NCBI GenBank assembly: GCA_017993775.1
Contig: JAGOMA010000049.1
Span: 1 to 33,627, forward strand
Source of the DNA: Chloroflexota bacterium
Lineage (GTDB): Bacteria > Chloroflexota > Anaerolineae > Promineifilales > Promineifilaceae
Direction of reading: 5' to 3'
DNA: 33,627 nucleotides
The notes under the pieces were generated by a model, which saw only the letters and a program-made list of their open reading frames with translations, had not been told where the DNA came from and ran no database searches. Positions 6,629-14,278 of this stretch are shown here, piece after piece. The stretch's first letter is position 1; each line of letters opens with the position of its first letter. Both the position numbers and the translations under genes were made by a program.

Positions 6629-7924
6629 TTATAGATAACCAAGTTTCTTCGCTTCATGGGTCAGCTCATCCCTGAAATCAGGGTGCGCAATCCCAATCAG
6701 CGTCTGCGCTCGCTGCCGAATCGACTTGCCATACAACGAAGCGACGCCAAATTCGGTCACCACAAAATGGACGTCGTTGCGCGTGGTTACAACCCCGGAT
6801 CCGTGCTTCAGCATCGGCACAATGCGGCTCAGCGTTCCATTTCGCGCCGTCGATAACAAAGCGATGATTGGCAGGCCGCCCTTGGATCGCGCCGCGCCGC
6901 GAATAAAATCAACCTGCCCGCCAGCGCCGCTGTATAACCGTGGGCCAATCGAATCGGCGCACACCTGGCCGGTCAGGTCCACTTCCAGCGCCGAATTGAT
7001 GGCCACCATGGCGTTGTTTTGCGCGATGTTGAACGGGTCGTTTACATAATCCGTCGGGTGAAGCTCAATTAACGGATTGTTATGGATAAATTGATACAAC
7101 CGCTTGGTGCCAAACAAGAACCCGGCCACAATTTTGCCCGGATGGAATGTCTTGCGCGAACAGGTAATTACGCCTCGTTCAACCATTTCAATCACGCCAT
7201 CAGAAAAAAGTTCGGTGTGAATGCCCAGGTCTTTGTGGCTCCCCAGATTTTGCAGCACAGCGTCAGGAATACTGCCGATACCCATTTGCAAGGTTGCGCC
7301 ATTCGGAATCATGGCAGCGATATGCGCTCCTACTTGCAGATGCTCGGCGGAGGCGCCGCCTTGTGGCGCTTCCGGAATGGGGTAATCGGTTTCTACGATG
7401 CGATCCAGCCGGCTGAGATGGATGAAGCTGTCGCCCAATGTGCGTGGCATTTGCTGATTTACTTCCGCAATGATCATGCCGGCGGATTCGGCCGCCGGTT
7501 TGGTTGTGCCGACCTCCACGCCAAAGGAGCAAAATCCATGCTCATCTGGCGGCGAAACGGAAATCAGAGCCATGTCGATGGGTAGGTAGCCATCGCGGAA
7601 TAAACCGGGGATTTCGTTGAGGAAGATGGGGGTAAAGTCGGCGCGCCCTTCTTGCACGGCAGACCGCACATTATGGCCAATAAACAGCGCGTTGACCCGG
7701 AAACTATCTTGATAGATGGGGTCGCAGTAAGGCGCAGGGGCAAAGGTTAAAATATGAGTTAGTTCTACGTTGCGTAGTTCTGGCGCGCGCGAAGTTAGCC
7801 CTTTGGTTAATTCTACCGGAACGCCTGCGCCGCCGCCGACGTAGATGCGGTTGTTGGATTGGATGACACTGAGCGCCGTGGCTACATCCGTGACTTTGCT
7901 GCGATAAAGGTTTTCCCAATTCAT
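6629..7924 (-). CDS. Acetyl-CoA hydrolase/transferase family (4-hydroxybutyrate/butyrate-type CoA-transferase)
   Basis: 431-residue CoA-transferase of the acetyl-CoA hydrolase/transferase family, which moves CoA between acyl-CoA and a free acid through a glutamyl-CoA thioester. Motifs: VGGGAGVPVELTKGL near 29-43, ISVSPPDEHGFCSFG near 121-135, LQMGIGSIPDAVL near 212-224, and GIHTELFSDGVIEMVERGVI near 234-253, where Glu238 aligns with the known nucleophile position of 4-hydroxybutyrate CoA-transferase. The C-terminal TEFGVASLYGKSIRQRAQTLIGIAHPDFRDEL is also typical. The substrate cannot be fixed from sequence alone. Its ATG overlaps the stop of the upstream alanine dehydrogenase by 4 bases (7921-7924), implying coupled translation, so a role in amino-acid or short-chain acid catabolism is likely. 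Confidence 0.88.
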   Translation of the reverse strand: MNWENLYRSKVTDVATALSVIQSNNRIYVGGGAGVPVELTKGLTSRAPELRNVELTHILTFAPAPYCDPIYQDSFRVNALFIGHNVRSAVQEGRADFTPIFLNEIPGLFRDGYLPIDMALISVSPPDEHGFCSFGVEVGTTKPAAESAGMIIAEVNQQMPRTLGDSFIHLSRLDRIVETDYPIPEAPQGGASAEHLQVGAHIAAMIPNGATLQMGIGSIPDAVLQNLGSHKDLGIHTELFSDGVIEMVERGVITCSRKTFHPGKIVAGFLFGTKRLYQFIHNNPLIELHPTDYVNDPFNIAQNNAMVAINSALEVDLTGQVCADSIGPRLYSGAGGQVDFIRGAARSKGGLPIIALLSTARNGTLSRIVPMLKHGSGVVTTRNDVHFVVTEFGVASLYGKSIRQRAQTLIGIAHPDFRDELTHEAKKLGYL

Positions 7925-9078
7925 CTTAAAACATCCTTAAAGGCGGATCCTCCAGGTGATAAATGAACTTCAACCTCGCGGTTGAGTGTGGCGGCGATGT
8001 CCGGGTGGGTTAGTTTGCCGTGATAAAGGACAACGCCGCGAAGTAAGGGGGTGCGTTTTTGCACCGCGCCCAACAAGCCATCTTCGCCAATTGCCAGTAA
8101 GTAGGGGAGCGCGGCGTTGGTGATGGCGTAGCTGGTGGTTCGGGCGACGGCCGATGTGATATTTGGCACGCAGTGGTGGATAACTCCCTCGGCGATGTAG
8201 ATGGGGTCGCGCAGGGTGGTGGGGCGGCTGGTCTCGATGCAGCCGCCTTCGTCGATGGAAAAGTCGATGACGATGGAACCGGGCCGCATACTGCGAATCA
8301 TTTCGCGGCTGACCAAGACGGGGGCGCGTTTGCCGGGTTCTAGCACCGCGCCTACCAACACGTCGGCGAATTGGACCGCGCGTTTGATGTTGAATTCGTT
8401 GGCCAGCATGGTGGTTACTCGCCCGCCGCACCGTTCGTCTATTTGGCGCAGCCGGGGAATATCGCGTCCCAAGACGGTGACTTCAGCGCCGAGGCCGGTG
8501 AAGGCGCGGGCGGCATTGCTGCCGACGACGCCAGCGCCGAGGATGACGACGGCCGCTGCCGGTACGCCGGGCAAACCGCTTAATAAGATGCCCAACCCAT
8601 GTTGGCCGGGCAGGCTTTGGCCGCTGCGCAGCAAATTACCGGCAATGACGGGAGCCATGCGGCCGGCGACTTCGCTGGCAGGCAGCAGCACGGGGCGCAC
8701 GCCGCCATCTTCTTCGAGTTCTTCGTAGGAGATGGCGGTGATTTCATGGTCGGACAGGGCTTTGAAGAGGTCGGGTGAGGCAACGCGCAGGTGCATGAAG
8801 GAGCAGATGATCTGCCCCGGACGAAACAGGCGGTGTTCTGCGGCTGTGGGGCGGGCAACTTTGGCGACGATGTCGGCACGGCCGTATGCCTCGGCCGTCG
8901 AGTAAACGATTTGTGCGCCGGCGTTCCGGTAATGCTCGTCGGTGAATCCTGCGCCTAAACCGGCGTCGCGCTCGACGTACACAGTATGGCCAGCTTTTGT
9001 CAGCGCATGAACCCCGGGCGGGGTGAGGCCGACTCTCATTTCTAAATCGCGGATTTCTCTAGGGACTCCAAATTCCAT
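7921..9078 (-). CDS. ald: Alanine dehydrogenase
   Basis: 385-residue NAD-dependent alanine dehydrogenase of the AlaDH/PNT family: L-alanine + NAD to pyruvate, ammonia and NADH. Visible family features are the N-terminal GVPREI and R15-V-GLTP, the catalytic-domain segment AKVARPTAAEH with a conserved Lys, CSFMHLR with the catalytic His, a Rossmann motif VVILGAGVVGSNAARAFTGLGAEVTVL, and IDFSIDEGGCIETSRPTT with the catalytic Asp. It is slightly longer than typical (about 370). The start is supported by AAGGAAA upstream. It is the first gene of a two-gene unit with the CoA-transferase, and pyruvate formed here could feed an acyl-CoA cycle. That coupling is inference. Confidence 0.9.
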   Translation of the reverse strand: MEFGVPREIRDLEMRVGLTPPGVHALTKAGHTVYVERDAGLGAGFTDEHYRNAGAQIVYSTAEAYGRADIVAKVARPTAAEHRLFRPGQIICSFMHLRVASPDLFKALSDHEITAISYEELEEDGGVRPVLLPASEVAGRMAPVIAGNLLRSGQSLPGQHGLGILLSGLPGVPAAAVVILGAGVVGSNAARAFTGLGAEVTVLGRDIPRLRQIDERCGGRVTTMLANEFNIKRAVQFADVLVGAVLEPGKRAPVLVSREMIRSMRPGSIVIDFSIDEGGCIETSRPTTLRDPIYIAEGVIHHCVPNITSAVARTTSYAITNAALPYLLAIGEDGLLGAVQKRTPLLRGVVLYHGKLTHPDIAATLNREVEVHLSPGGSAFKDVLR

Positions 9079-9139
9079 GTTGCATTTCCTTTTGCGTAGT
9101 GGGAAATAGGGCGTAATTTTTTACGCCGCGTTTTTGGGT

Positions 9140-9607
9140 TCAGGCGCCATAATGGGCGTATGGTTTGGGCGAGTCTCCCTGGGCATGCTGCCAGGCCCGC
9201 ACAACCATGCGGAAAATGTCTGATTCGGTGATGATGCCAACCAGATTTCCCTGGTTGTCGGTGACGGGCAGGCTGCCGATGGTATGAGCGAGAAGGGTCT
9301 GCGCCGCTTCGCCGATGGTGGCGTTTTCGGCGATGGTGATCGGGTCGGTGGTCATGATTTCGGCGACGGTGAGGCGGGCGAGCAAAAAACTGAGTTCCCA
9401 AATGTTCAGCGAATTAACCGGTGAGGGCTGGGCGTTGCGAATATCGCCATAGGTGGCAATGCCAATGAGACGGCCGTCATCTTCCACCACCGGCAGCCGC
9501 CGAATTTTATGGCTGGTCATGATTTCGTAAGCATCTGAGAGGCTGGTGTTTGCTCTCACGGTGATCAGGTCACGCGTCATCCAATCCCGAACCATTTCCA
9601 GTTTCAT
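9140..9607 (-). CDS. Tandem CBS-domain protein
   Basis: 155-residue soluble protein made of two CBS motifs. The first is MVRDWMTRDLITVRANTSLSDAYEIM...IRRLPVVEDDGRLIGIATYGDI (about residues 5-60); the second is VAEIMTTDPITIAENATIGEAAQTLL...GSLPVTDNQGNLVGIITESDIFRMVV (about 80-140). Such pairs bind adenine nucleotides and regulate partners; no partner domain is fused here. A longer frame to 9685 exists, but it would read through the upstream terminator. The ATG at 9605-9607 has a perfect AGGAGG 6 bases ahead, so this start is firm. It lies upstream of ald on the same strand, 61 bases away, and could share its transcript. Confidence 0.9.
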   Translation of the reverse strand: MKLEMVRDWMTRDLITVRANTSLSDAYEIMTSHKIRRLPVVEDDGRLIGIATYGDIRNAQPSPVNSLNIWELSFLLARLTVAEIMTTDPITIAENATIGEAAQTLLAHTIGSLPVTDNQGNLVGIITESDIFRMVVRAWQHAQGDSPKPYAHYGA

Positions 9608-9642
9608 CGATCCTCCTGTGCAACAATTTCTAACCAGAGACC

Positions 9643-9680
9643 AAAAAAGACGCCTGCCGATTGTGGCGGCAGGCGTCTTT
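9643..9680 (-). terminator. Strong rho-independent terminator after the DsbA-VKOR operon
   Basis: 13-bp perfect stem AAAGACGCCTGCC (9646-9658) with GGCAGGCGTCTTT (9668-9680), a 9-base loop, and an A-run at 9643-9648 giving the U-tract on the minus strand. It lies immediately after the VKOR stop codon and separates that operon from the CBS gene. Confidence 0.92.
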
Positions 9681-9688
9681 GACATGGT

Positions 9689-10144
9689 CTAATTGGCCGC
9701 TTTGTTAACGGCGCGTATATACCCAATGGCCAGAATGAGTTGAACGATGATGATGCCGGCCGAAATGAGGCAATATCGGCAGACGGCGTGAATGATAAAT
9801 ATTTCTAGCGCAGTGAGGTAGAGGGTGAATACCACAGCCAAACCGGTCAGGCCGACCATAATTTCCGGTAGATAATCATCCAGAATGGCAACCCAATCTT
9901 TCAACCAGGCCACCATAAAAATGGTGATGTAGCCGAGCAGACCGATGAGGGCGACGGGAATGGGGCCAATCGCTGAGTAAGGCGCGCCAGGCCCGCTGAC
10001 GATGCCGCAGTCTTCAAATCCACCGGGTTCACAAACGCCGACAATATCGCCGTTATGAAAGAGAAGTAGAAAGTAGGCGACAAACATGCCGATTACGGAC
10101 AGTAATTGGATGACGCGGATTTGCCAATCGTCGGGCAGCTTCAT
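9689..10144 (-). CDS. Vitamin K epoxide reductase (VKOR) family membrane protein
   Basis: 151-residue four-helix membrane protein that re-oxidises a thiol oxidoreductase and passes electrons to quinone. The first Cys pair is Cys38 and Cys46 in VCEPGGFEDCGIV, followed by a Ser in the PYSAIGPIPVALIGLLGY loop. The active CxxC is Cys122-Arg-Tyr-Cys125 near the end of the last-but-one helix. Hydrophobic segments lie at about 11-30, 60-81, 92-120 and 126-145. GAGG lies before the ATG. It follows a DsbA-like gene by 7 bases, the usual bacterial pairing for extracytoplasmic disulfide formation with VKOR replacing DsbB. Quinone use is from family knowledge. Confidence 0.9.
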   Translation of the reverse strand: MKLPDDWQIRVIQLLSVIGMFVAYFLLLFHNGDIVGVCEPGGFEDCGIVSGPGAPYSAIGPIPVALIGLLGYITIFMVAWLKDWVAILDDYLPEIMVGLTGLAVVFTLYLTALEIFIIHAVCRYCLISAGIIIVQLILAIGYIRAVNKAAN

Positions 10145-10151
10145 GAGGGCC

Positions 10152-10877
10152 TCACGAACCTAGTTCGCTGTCTAGCAGCTGCTGGAAGTTGGCGATAGGC
10201 AAGTTGCCTTCCACTTTTTGCCCGTTGACGAAGAAGGAGGGCGTGGCGGAGATGCCGCTGCGGCTGGCGGCTTGAATGTTGGCGCTTACGGTGCTTTCGT
10301 AACGGCCGTCATCATAACAGGCCGCAAATGCTGTGGTATCCAGCCCTAAATTGCCCGCCACCTTCAGGAAGCCATCACGCGTGTTAAAGTCCGGGGTTCC
10401 CTGAATGCCAAACAGTGCCTTGTGGTAAGGCTCGAAAGCGCCTTGTTCATTGGCGCACAGCGCCGATGCAGCCGATGGTAACGTTGGGTAGCCAGCCTGG
10501 CCGCCCAGCGCATAGGGCAGGGTGATCCAGCGTACCTGGCCAGATTCCACATATTGCGCTTTTAAAATTTCTGCTGAATTCAGGTTAAAATTCGCGCAGT
10601 GGCCGCAGCCATAATCGGATACTTCGACCACGGTTACGGCAGCGTCTGCCGCTCCGTTAGCGACACAATTGGCCGGATTCGCGGCGCAGTAGTCTTCTAA
10701 TGCCAGGCTGCGGGTGGGGGTGGGTACGGCCGTTGGCGCGCCGGACCCTTGCAGCGAGGCGAACAAAAGGCCAAACAAACCAACGACGCCCAGGCCGATG
10801 ATGCCGCCAATAATGCCCCAATTGGTTTTTCGTTCATCTTTTTGTGCGCTTCGCTTGTTTCTTGATCTAGTTGCCAT
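10152..10877 (-). CDS. Membrane-anchored DsbA-like thiol:disulfide oxidoreductase
   Basis: 241-residue protein: basic N-terminus (residues 1-19), one transmembrane anchor (about 20-42, GIIGGIIGLGVVGLFGLLFA), a short Pro/Thr linker, then a DsbA thioredoxin fold. The active site is Cys91-Gly-His-Cys94 in VSDYGCGHCANF. A cis-Pro loop, SATPSFFVNGQ, is seen near the C-terminus. Additional cysteines (64 and 71 before the fold, 138 and 186 within it) may form structural disulfides. AGGAAGG lies about 10 bases before the ATG. It forms an operon with VKOR, so the pair should catalyse disulfide formation in exported proteins. Confidence 0.92.
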   Translation of the reverse strand: MATRSRNKRSAQKDERKTNWGIIGGIIGLGVVGLFGLLFASLQGSGAPTAVPTPTRSLALEDYCAANPANCVANGAADAAVTVVEVSDYGCGHCANFNLNSAEILKAQYVESGQVRWITLPYALGGQAGYPTLPSAASALCANEQGAFEPYHKALFGIQGTPDFNTRDGFLKVAGNLGLDTTAFAACYDDGRYESTVSANIQAASRSGISATPSFFVNGQKVEGNLPIANFQQLLDSELGS

Positions 10878-11138
10878 ACGTCATTAACCTTCCTTATGCT
10901 AAAAATCTTGTTGTGTACTGTGTGTGAATGGTCTGTTGAGAATGATCCAAAGGATTGCCAGTTTCCACGGCGGGCTAATTTTCCCATAAGAGTGTGTTTG
11001 CTGCCAAAAGTGGGCGGGCTGCTTAATGGAATGCTTAATGGGAACTTGTTTGTTGGGGGATAAAAATTGGCAATTGAGCGGACACGGCCGTTCCCCAATT
11101 TTTTCTCTGTCCGCTGTGCTATGTTACACTACCTCACT
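10878..11138. other. Divergent intergenic region dsbA-like / purN
   Basis: No gene seen. It should contain promoters in both directions, but no box pair is close enough to consensus to call. An ACGGCCGT copy lies at about 11084. Upstream of purN there is no clear Shine-Dalgarno sequence. Confidence 0.5.
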
Positions 11139-11735
11139 ATGAATGCACGTCTTGTTGTTTTTATTTCCGGGTCGGGCACAAATTTGCAGGCGTTGATTGA
11201 GGCGGTGAACGGCCGTGCCTTACCCGCCGAAATTGTGCTGGTGGTGTCTAATCGAGCGCAGGCGTATGGGCTGGCGCGCGCGCAACAGGCCGGTATTCCA
11301 ACACGCGTATTGAGCCTGAAATCGTTCAAAGAGGCAGGCAAAAACCGCGAGGTCTATGACGCTGCCCTGGCCGAATTGGTTCAGACTTATCATCCAGACC
11401 TTGTTGTGCTGGCCGGTTGGATGCATGTCCTCAGCCCTATTTTCCTGGCGCAATTTTCGGGCCGGGTGATTAATTTGCACCCTGCGCTGCCGGGGCAATT
11501 TGTGGGCACGCAGGCCATCGAGCGGGCGTATGCCGCCTATCAGGCGGGAGAAATCAGCCAGAGCGGCTGCATGGTGCATGTGGTGATTCCTGAAGTGGAT
11601 GCGGGACCGGTGATCGACACGGCCGTTGTCCCCCTCTTTCCCACCGACACCCTCGACGATTTTGCCGCCCGGATGCACGCTGCCGAGCATCGGCTGATTG
11701 TGGCTGCGGTTTCGCAGGTATTGGGGCGTGATTGA
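11139..11735 (+). CDS. purN: Phosphoribosylglycinamide formyltransferase PurN
   Basis: 198-residue GAR transformylase that uses 10-formyl-THF, the third step of purine synthesis. Motifs: VFISGSGTNLQALIEAV near residues 6-22 (phosphoribosyl binding), VVLAGWMHVLSPIF near 86-99, INLHPALPGQFVGTQAIERAY near 107-127 with the catalytic Asn and His, and MVHVVIPEVDAGPVI near 143-157 with the catalytic Asp region. The frame is open to 11067, but the family alignment begins at MNARLVVFISGSG, hence this start. An alternative ATG lies 18 bases earlier. Neither has a clear ribosome binding site. It lies apart from the purLCEK cluster and on the opposite strand. Confidence 0.92.
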   Translation: MNARLVVFISGSGTNLQALIEAVNGRALPAEIVLVVSNRAQAYGLARAQQAGIPTRVLSLKSFKEAGKNREVYDAALAELVQTYHPDLVVLAGWMHVLSPIFLAQFSGRVINLHPALPGQFVGTQAIERAYAAYQAGEISQSGCMVHVVIPEVDAGPVIDTAVVPLFPTDTLDDFAARMHAAEHRLIVAAVSQVLGRD

Positions 11736-11821
11736 AAGTTCGTTTGAATCTCCACAACCGCTGCACTATTAGAAATGGGGCGCAGATTTTCACGGATGCG
11801 GCCAATTGACGCGGCTATTCT

Positions 11822-13717
11822 CTAAAACCTCAGATAAAACGGCATAAGATAGAGCGGACGGCCGTCTAAAACCGGCAGCGTCTCGCCAAACAACATTCTA
11901 CCGAGTTCCAGCAGGGCGTCCTCTGGAGCGGGTGGGTTTTCTTTAGCTTCAAAGGGCCGCGGGAGGATGTAACGGCCGTCTCTGGGGTACAAATTGGCCA
12001 CCGGCAGCGCGGTTTCATCGTCTATTTTCCAGCCGACCAATTCCGCCGCCTTGTGGACCGCGTCCACAAAATCGCCAAAGCTGTCCACCAGTTGATGGGC
12101 TTGCGCCTGTCGTCCGGTCCACACCCGGCCTTCACAAATGGCGTCCAATTCCTCAACAGGGAGCTGACGGCCGTTGGCCACCACCTGCTTAAACTGCTCA
12201 TAATTGTTCACAATGCCCGCCCAAAAAATCGACCGTTCCTCATCCGTCAGCGGCGCGGAATCCTGGTAAAGCCCGGCGCGCGCGCCGCGCTGCAAACTTG
12301 CCTGATGGACATTCAGCCTTTCATATAACCCTTTGGTACTCACCCGGCCGCTAATAACCCCAATCGAACCGGTAATGGTTCCCCGCTGGCACATGATATG
12401 CTGCGCGGCTGCGCTGACGTAATAACCACCGGAAGCGGCGACGTTGCCCATATAAACCACCACCGGCTTTTTTTGGCTGATGCGCTCGATTTGGCGGCCG
12501 ATCAGATCGGAAGCCAGGGCCGAGCCGCCGCCGGAATCCACATGGAAAATCAGCGCGGCCATGTTGTCCATCTCTTCAGCCTGGCGCAGCAGGCGCACCA
12601 GAGTAGCTTCGCCGGCCGTCGATCCGCCGAGGAAGGGAATGGGCAGGTCGATGGGCGGCTGGCGGCTTGGCCCCATCATGATGGAGCCTTCCAGACTGAC
12701 CACGCCGATAAACTGCTTGCGGCGACGGCGCGATTTTTCCATCAACTGCCCGCGCGCCTCGCTCCAGGTTGCCAGCCGCGCTTTGGGCCGGGTTTGTTTC
12801 TCTGTTATTGGGGTATCGGCCACCACTCCCTCCACCCCTTCTCCCTCTCTTTCTTTCTCTGGCTCTTTCTCTTCCTCTGGCTCTGGCTCTGGCTCCTCCG
12901 CCAGCAAATAGGCCAGCTCGTCTTCATAAGCAAGCGCATCGATCAGCCCTTCGGCCAACGCCTCTTCTGCAAACAACGGCGCGCGGTCAATGAGGGATTG
13001 CATGTCAGCCTGGGAGAGGCGACGGCCGTCGGCCATATCGGCTGTCAGCATGTCGTAGCGATCTTCCAGCAGCCAGGTAAGCTGTTCTTCCTCTTCGGGC
13101 GTCATCTCCGCTTTGCCAAAGGTGTTGAAGGCGGTTTTGTAGGGGGAAATCTGCACCACATCCATCTCGATGCCCACCTGAGCCAGGGCGTCTTTCAGGA
13201 AAACGGCTTCCATCCGCAGGCCCAGCACTTCAAACTGCACGCCCGGCGGGGCGATGATTGTATCGGCGGCCGTGGCGACGTAAAAGTGGGCCATGTCCAG
13301 ATAGGGCGTGTAAACAATCACCTCTTTGCCCGCCTCTCGCAGGCGGCTGATGGCGCGGCGCACGTTTTGCAGCGTGCCCAGCCCGGCGCTAAACCCCTGA
13401 AATATAAAAACGACGCCTTTCACGTTGTTGGCGTCGGCGATGGCTCGGAGACGGCCGTTCACCACTTCCATACTGAGCGGCGGCGCAGGCAGCGGCAGTT
13501 GGCGCTCGATAAAACTACGCGGCTCGTCGGCCCGTTCTGGCAGCGGCCCGCCCAGGGGCAAGACCACATAATCCAGCCGCGTGTGGCGCGCCTGCCGCAG
13601 CCAATTGCGCAGGGAAATCCCGCCGCCGCTCCAAAGCGTGCCCAGGTCGGTCCCCACCTGGCGCAGTTCGCGCGCCAATTCGCTAAGAAAATCGGGTTGT
13701 TTGACTTGTTCGGTCAT
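11822..13717 (-). CDS. sppA: Signal peptide peptidase SppA, 67-kDa type (protease IV)
   Basis: 631-residue tandem-domain S49 serine protease that degrades cleaved signal peptides. The N-terminal domain carries the general-base lysine Lys194 in SPYKTAFNTFGKAEMTPEE. The C-terminal domain carries the nucleophile Ser429 in NVAASGGYYVSAAA, plus FHVDSGGGSA and RGTITGSIGV. This matches the Lys/Ser split across two domains known for E. coli SppA. The domains are joined by an unusually acidic linker (about residues 285-310) rich in Glu-Pro and Glu-Lys. No N-terminal transmembrane helix is apparent, unlike classical SppA, so it may be cytoplasmic or peripherally bound. It is a single-gene unit with a hairpin in its leader. 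Confidence 0.9.
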   Translation of the reverse strand: MTEQVKQPDFLSELARELRQVGTDLGTLWSGGGISLRNWLRQARHTRLDYVVLPLGGPLPERADEPRSFIERQLPLPAPPLSMEVVNGRLRAIADANNVKGVVFIFQGFSAGLGTLQNVRRAISRLREAGKEVIVYTPYLDMAHFYVATAADTIIAPPGVQFEVLGLRMEAVFLKDALAQVGIEMDVVQISPYKTAFNTFGKAEMTPEEEEQLTWLLEDRYDMLTADMADGRRLSQADMQSLIDRAPLFAEEALAEGLIDALAYEDELAYLLAEEPEPEPEEEKEPEKEREGEGVEGVVADTPITEKQTRPKARLATWSEARGQLMEKSRRRRKQFIGVVSLEGSIMMGPSRQPPIDLPIPFLGGSTAGEATLVRLLRQAEEMDNMAALIFHVDSGGGSALASDLIGRQIERISQKKPVVVYMGNVAASGGYYVSAAAQHIMCQRGTITGSIGVISGRVSTKGLYERLNVHQASLQRGARAGLYQDSAPLTDEERSIFWAGIVNNYEQFKQVVANGRQLPVEELDAICEGRVWTGRQAQAHQLVDSFGDFVDAVHKAAELVGWKIDDETALPVANLYPRDGRYILPRPFEAKENPPAPEDALLELGRMLFGETLPVLDGRPLYLMPFYLRF

Positions 13718-13736
13718 AGGTTCGCCTGTTAACAGG

Positions 13737-13770
13737 AGACCTGACGGGCTTTCTTGAACTCGTCAGGTCT
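13737..13770. repeat. CCTGACGG hairpin in the sppA leader
   Basis: Perfect 10-bp inverted repeat AGACCTGACG / CGTCAGGTCT with a 14-base loop, about 20 bases upstream of the sppA start. The core CCTGACGG also forms the stem of the terminator at 27107-27141, so it may be a dispersed repeat or a leader hairpin affecting sppA translation. Confidence 0.65.
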
Positions 13771-13805
13771 GACTGATTTTGTAGTCTGGTAGACGCGTTT
13801 CGCGT

Positions 13806-13834
13806 TTGGCCTATGATAGCCGATGCGTTATAAT
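13806..13834 (+). promoter_or_regulatory. Sigma-70-type promoter of the thiamine operon
   Basis: TTGGCC at 13806-13811, 17-base spacer, and perfect TATAAT at 13829-13834. The predicted start near 13841 lies about 30 bases before the TPP riboswitch, an appropriate position. Confidence 0.7.
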
Positions 13835-13870
13835 GCGTCGACATTAACAAGCCGCCTCGGCGGTGTATAA

Positions 13871-13970
13871 GACACAGGGAGCTGGGGCAAGCCTGGCTGA
13901 GAGGATGACCACGTTCGTCATCGACCTGCGAACCTGATCCGGGTAATGCCGGCGTAGGAAGATTGTCAAT
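13871..13970 (+). ncRNA. TPP (THI-box) riboswitch
   Basis: Carries the conserved TPP-aptamer blocks: GGGAGCTGGGG at the 5' side, GGCTGAGAGGATGA (pyrimidine-sensing arm, about 13895-13908), and ACCTGATCCGGGTAATGCC followed by GGCGTAGGA (pyrophosphate-sensing arm, about 13932-13959). The variable P3 stem GATGACCACGTTCGTCATC folds well. A terminator hairpin follows directly at 13986-14014. The downstream genes are a thiamine pyrophosphokinase and a thiamine-binding lipoprotein, confirming the assignment. By family knowledge, TPP binding should favour termination. Confidence 0.95.
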
Positions 13971-13985
13971 TTTGCCAATATTCAG

Positions 13986-14014
13986 AGCCACCCGGAAGGG
14001 TGGCTTTTTTATTT
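13986..14014 (+). terminator. Riboswitch expression-platform terminator
   Basis: 8-bp perfect stem AGCCACCC / GGGTGGCT with a GGAA tetraloop, followed by a T-run. It lies 15-20 bases after the TPP aptamer and well before the first gene, so it is the likely expression platform. Confidence 0.9.
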
Positions 14015-14041
14015 GCCCTAGATTGCTTGCGGTCCGGCCGG

Positions 14042-14244
14042 GAAACCCTTCGGGTTTTGCGCCTTGGGGCTTAGACTGTCGTGGTGGAGAAACCCGAAGG
14101 GTTTTGGTTCTTGGGAGTTAAACGTGATGGTCGAAAAACCCTTCGGGTTTTGCGTCTTGGGGCTTAGACTGTCGTGGTGGAGAAACCCGAAGGGTTTTGG
14201 TTCTTGGGTGTTATACGTCTTGGTCGAAAAACCCTTCGGGTTTT
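14042..14244. repeat. 93-bp tandem repeat (2.2 copies) made of alternating AAACCC hairpins
   Basis: CCCTTCGGG occurs at 14046, 14139 and 14232, exactly 93 bases apart. Between them the opposite orientation CCCGAAGGG occurs at 14093 and 14186. Each is embedded in AAACCC-TTC-GGGTTT or AAACCC-GAA-GGGTTT, giving five short stable hairpins in a row, and the intervening sequence is nearly identical between copies. The block lies between the riboswitch terminator and the thiamine pyrophosphokinase start. The repeats are also open in one frame (93 is divisible by 3), but I do not consider that frame a gene. Confidence 0.9.
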
Positions 14245-14278
14245 GGCGCGAGTTGCCTGGTGGTGAAAGGATGGGAAA

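Noticed and set aside
11770..11815. Possible dispersed repeat (GGGGCGCAGATTTTCACGGATGC) after purN
   Set aside because: It resembles an intergenic repeat type, but no second copy was found in this window.
12398..13732. 444-codon open frame on the plus strand
   Set aside because: Antisense to sppA, whose catalytic motifs are clear on the minus strand. The plus-strand product is His/Gln-rich shadow sequence.
14042..14244. Possible CRISPR-like array
   Set aside because: Only two full units, the whole 93 bp is repeated rather than repeats separated by unique spacers, and no cas genes are nearby.
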